Assembly (NCBI RefSeq): GCF_009831655.1
Contig: NZ_WRPA01000005.1
Coordinates: forward strand, 62,001 to 126,000
Length of the DNA: 64,000 nt
Reading direction: 5' to 3'
Source: Shewanella insulae
Lineage (GTDB): Bacteria; Pseudomonadota; Gammaproteobacteria; Enterobacterales; Shewanellaceae
Part shown: positions 62,718 through 64,000 of the stretch, piece after piece
Position numbering within the stretch: the stretch's first letter is position 1
How the letters are laid out: each line of letters opens with the position of its first letter
Translations under genes and position numbers: made by a program
The notes under the pieces: generated by a model
Seen by the model: the letters and a program-made list of their open reading frames with translations, nothing else
Databases searched by the model: none
What the model was told of the DNA's origin: nothing

Positions 62718-62756
62718 ATTGCCAAGGTTTAGCCAGCTTATATAGAGCTGGACCCC

Positions 62757-64000
62757 TTAAGAATCTAGTTTGTCGTCGGCCACCTTATAGTGGGGGTCTT
62801 CTATTAGGTTGACCTCCACCAAGTCGCCTGCCTTATGCAGTAGCTGCTTGCAATCGTGACTAAGGTGACGAAGATGTAATCGTTTACCCGAGCTCACATA
62901 ACGCTCCGCCAGGGTGTCGATGGCATCGAGGGCCGAGTGATCACACACGCGAGAGTTTTGGAAATCCACAATCACATCCTGAGGATCTGTCTTGGCGTGG
63001 AACAGTTCCAAAAACTCGGCGACCGAACCAAAGAAGAGTGGGCCGTTGAGCTTATAGACTTTCCAGCCGTTAGCATCTTCACTCACATCGACGTTGATGT
63101 GTTTGGCGTGCTCCCAGGCAAATACCAATGCCGAGACGATAACGCCGACAAATACCGCAAAGGCGAGATCGGTAAACACTGTCACCACAGTTACCAGGAC
63201 GATGACGAAGGCGTCGTGCTTAGGCACCTTACGCATTACCTTGAAGCTTGCCCACTCAAAGGTGCCTAGTACTACCATGAACATTACACCAACCAGTGCC
63301 GCCAACGGGATCATCTCAATCAACGACGAACCGAACAAGATGAAGGCCAGCAGGGCGATGGCCGCCGTGATGCCTGAGAGTCTGCCGCGCCCGCCTGAGT
63401 TTATGTTGATCATCGACTGACCTATCATGGCACAGCCACCCATGGCGCCGAAGAAACCACTCGTGATGTTACCTATACCCTGGCCAACACACTCTTTGTT
63501 GCCTTTACCCCGGGTGCTGGTCATCTCATCGATCACCGTCAGCGTCAGCAGAGATTCGATGAGGCCTACCGCCGCTAAAATAAAGGAGTAGGGCAGTATG
63601 ATAGAGAGAGTCTCCAGGTTAAAGGGCACAGACGGAATGGCGAAGGTCGGCAGGCTACCCGCTATGGTCGCGCTCTCATCGCCTGACATGGACTTCAAGA
63701 AGTCCAGTACGTTACGAGTATCGAGTTCGAAATAGACCGCAATGGCGGTTACCGTGAGGATCGCCGCTAATGATGACGGAAACGCCGTGGTAAGTTTAGG
63801 CAGGAAATGGATAATCGCCATGGTGAGGGCGACGAGGCCAAGCATCAACGCGAGTTGATCCTGTGGCAGCCAGGTCAATACGCCGTTTGCATCGGGGACC
63901 TTAAACTGACCGAGCTGTGCCAGGAAGATCACGATAGCTAAGCCGTTAACGAAGCCTATCATCACAGGATAGGGCACGATGCGAATAAATTTCCCCAGCT
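62757..64000 (-). CDS. SulP-family anion transporter with STAS domain, truncated by window end
   Basis: Only the last 414 codons are in the window; the frame stays open to position 64000, so the start is outside. The visible part has SulP membrane segments ([54 protein letters not shown] given here as residues about 183-205 of the visible part) and a C-terminal STAS domain, [21 protein letters not shown]. SulP proteins carry sulfate, bicarbonate, fumarate or other anions, often with sodium or protons. Substrate unknown. Confidence 0.9.
   Translation of the reverse strand, partial: LGKFIRIVPYPVMIGFVNGLAIVIFLAQLGQFKVPDANGVLTWLPQDQLALMLGLVALTMAIIHFLPKLTTAFPSSLAAILTVTAIAVYFELDTRNVLDFLKSMSGDESATIAGSLPTFAIPSVPFNLETLSIILPYSFILAAVGLIESLLTLTVIDEMTSTRGKGNKECVGQGIGNITSGFFGAMGGCAMIGQSMININSGGRGRLSGITAAIALLAFILFGSSLIEMIPLAALVGVMFMVVLGTFEWASFKVMRKVPKHDAFVIVLVTVVTVFTDLAFAVFVGVIVSALVFAWEHAKHINVDVSEDANGWKVYKLNGPLFFGSVAEFLELFHAKTDPQDVIVDFQNSRVCDHSALDAIDTLAERYVSSGKRLHLRHLSHDCKQLLHKAGDLVEVNLIEDPHYKVADDKLDS

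Noticed and set aside
61781-62725. A 314-residue open frame antisense to msrBA
   Set aside because: It overlaps the entire MsrB-MsrA gene, whose catalytic motifs are intact, and reads as an unstructured hydrophobic/histidine mix without a ribosome binding site.

Overview
This 64 kb window looks like ordinary chromosome of a gammaproteobacterium, most likely Shewanella. The evidence is gene content and order: acs divergent from a CrbS-type transporter-kinase, ppsR divergent from ppsA, a YdiJ-type D-2-hydroxyacid dehydrogenase, leucine dehydrogenase, monomeric isocitrate dehydrogenase, and the rluE-nudJ-mnmA-hflD-purB and pabC-mltG-tmk-holB-pilZ-tatD clusters. The moderate G+C of the coding regions would fit one of the higher-GC Shewanella, but I cannot name a species. 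I see no phage, insertion sequence, CRISPR array, tRNA or rRNA. Coding density is high, and almost every transcription unit ends in a recognisable intrinsic terminator.

Layout. 1-9.7 kb: a DcaP-like porin, grxA, radD, acs, crbS and a fumarylacetoacetate-hydrolase family gene. 9.7-16.4 kb: a catB-like acetyltransferase broken at a T8 run, a PuuB-like FAD oxidase, a YdcH-like small protein, a LysR regulator divergent from the formaldehyde-detoxification pair frmA-frmB, and a NarL/LuxR-type response regulator that I assign as CrbR. 16.5-21.7 kb: an acyl-CoA thioesterase, DAHP synthase, ppsR and ppsA. 21.7-29.6 kb: ydiJ with a DUF1285 gene, a MarR regulator, a small membrane-tailed unknown, leucine dehydrogenase, DUF4826 and roxA. 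29.7-36.9 kb: the purB-hflD-mnmA-nudJ-rluE cluster and icd. 36.9-42 kb: cspD, clpS, clpA, infA, bpt and aat, which together hold the main parts of the bacterial N-degron pathway. 42-46 kb: a glycine-zipper protein, an Ala/Lys-rich protein, a NIF3-like protein and metG. 46-53 kb: mrp, udk, dcd, then pabC, mltG, tmk, holB, pilZ and tatD. 53-64 kb: rsmF, a fused SpmA-SpmB protein, an unknown outer-membrane barrel, dgkA, a periplasmic LigE-type DNA ligase, a low-molecular-weight phosphatase, an RbgA/YlqF GTPase, a 2-oxoglutarate/Fe(II) oxygenase, an MsrB-MsrA fusion and a SulP transporter cut by the window end.

The most interesting non-coding signal is one inverted-repeat motif, about TTMGACYTWRGTCTWRT, found at three places: upstream of the porin (12-28), between acs and crbS (5504-5520) and upstream of crbR (inside a perfect 22-bp palindrome, 16445-16466). 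I read it as a candidate CrbR operator. It would make the acetate switch autoregulated and add an outer-membrane porin to its regulon. Other signals are a perfect 20-bp palindrome between leucine dehydrogenase and DUF4826 that resembles a LiuR operator, a 103-bp MITE-like inverted-repeat element upstream of mnmA, and a structured 395-bp gap between tatD and rsmF. I found no clearly undescribed multi-gene system.
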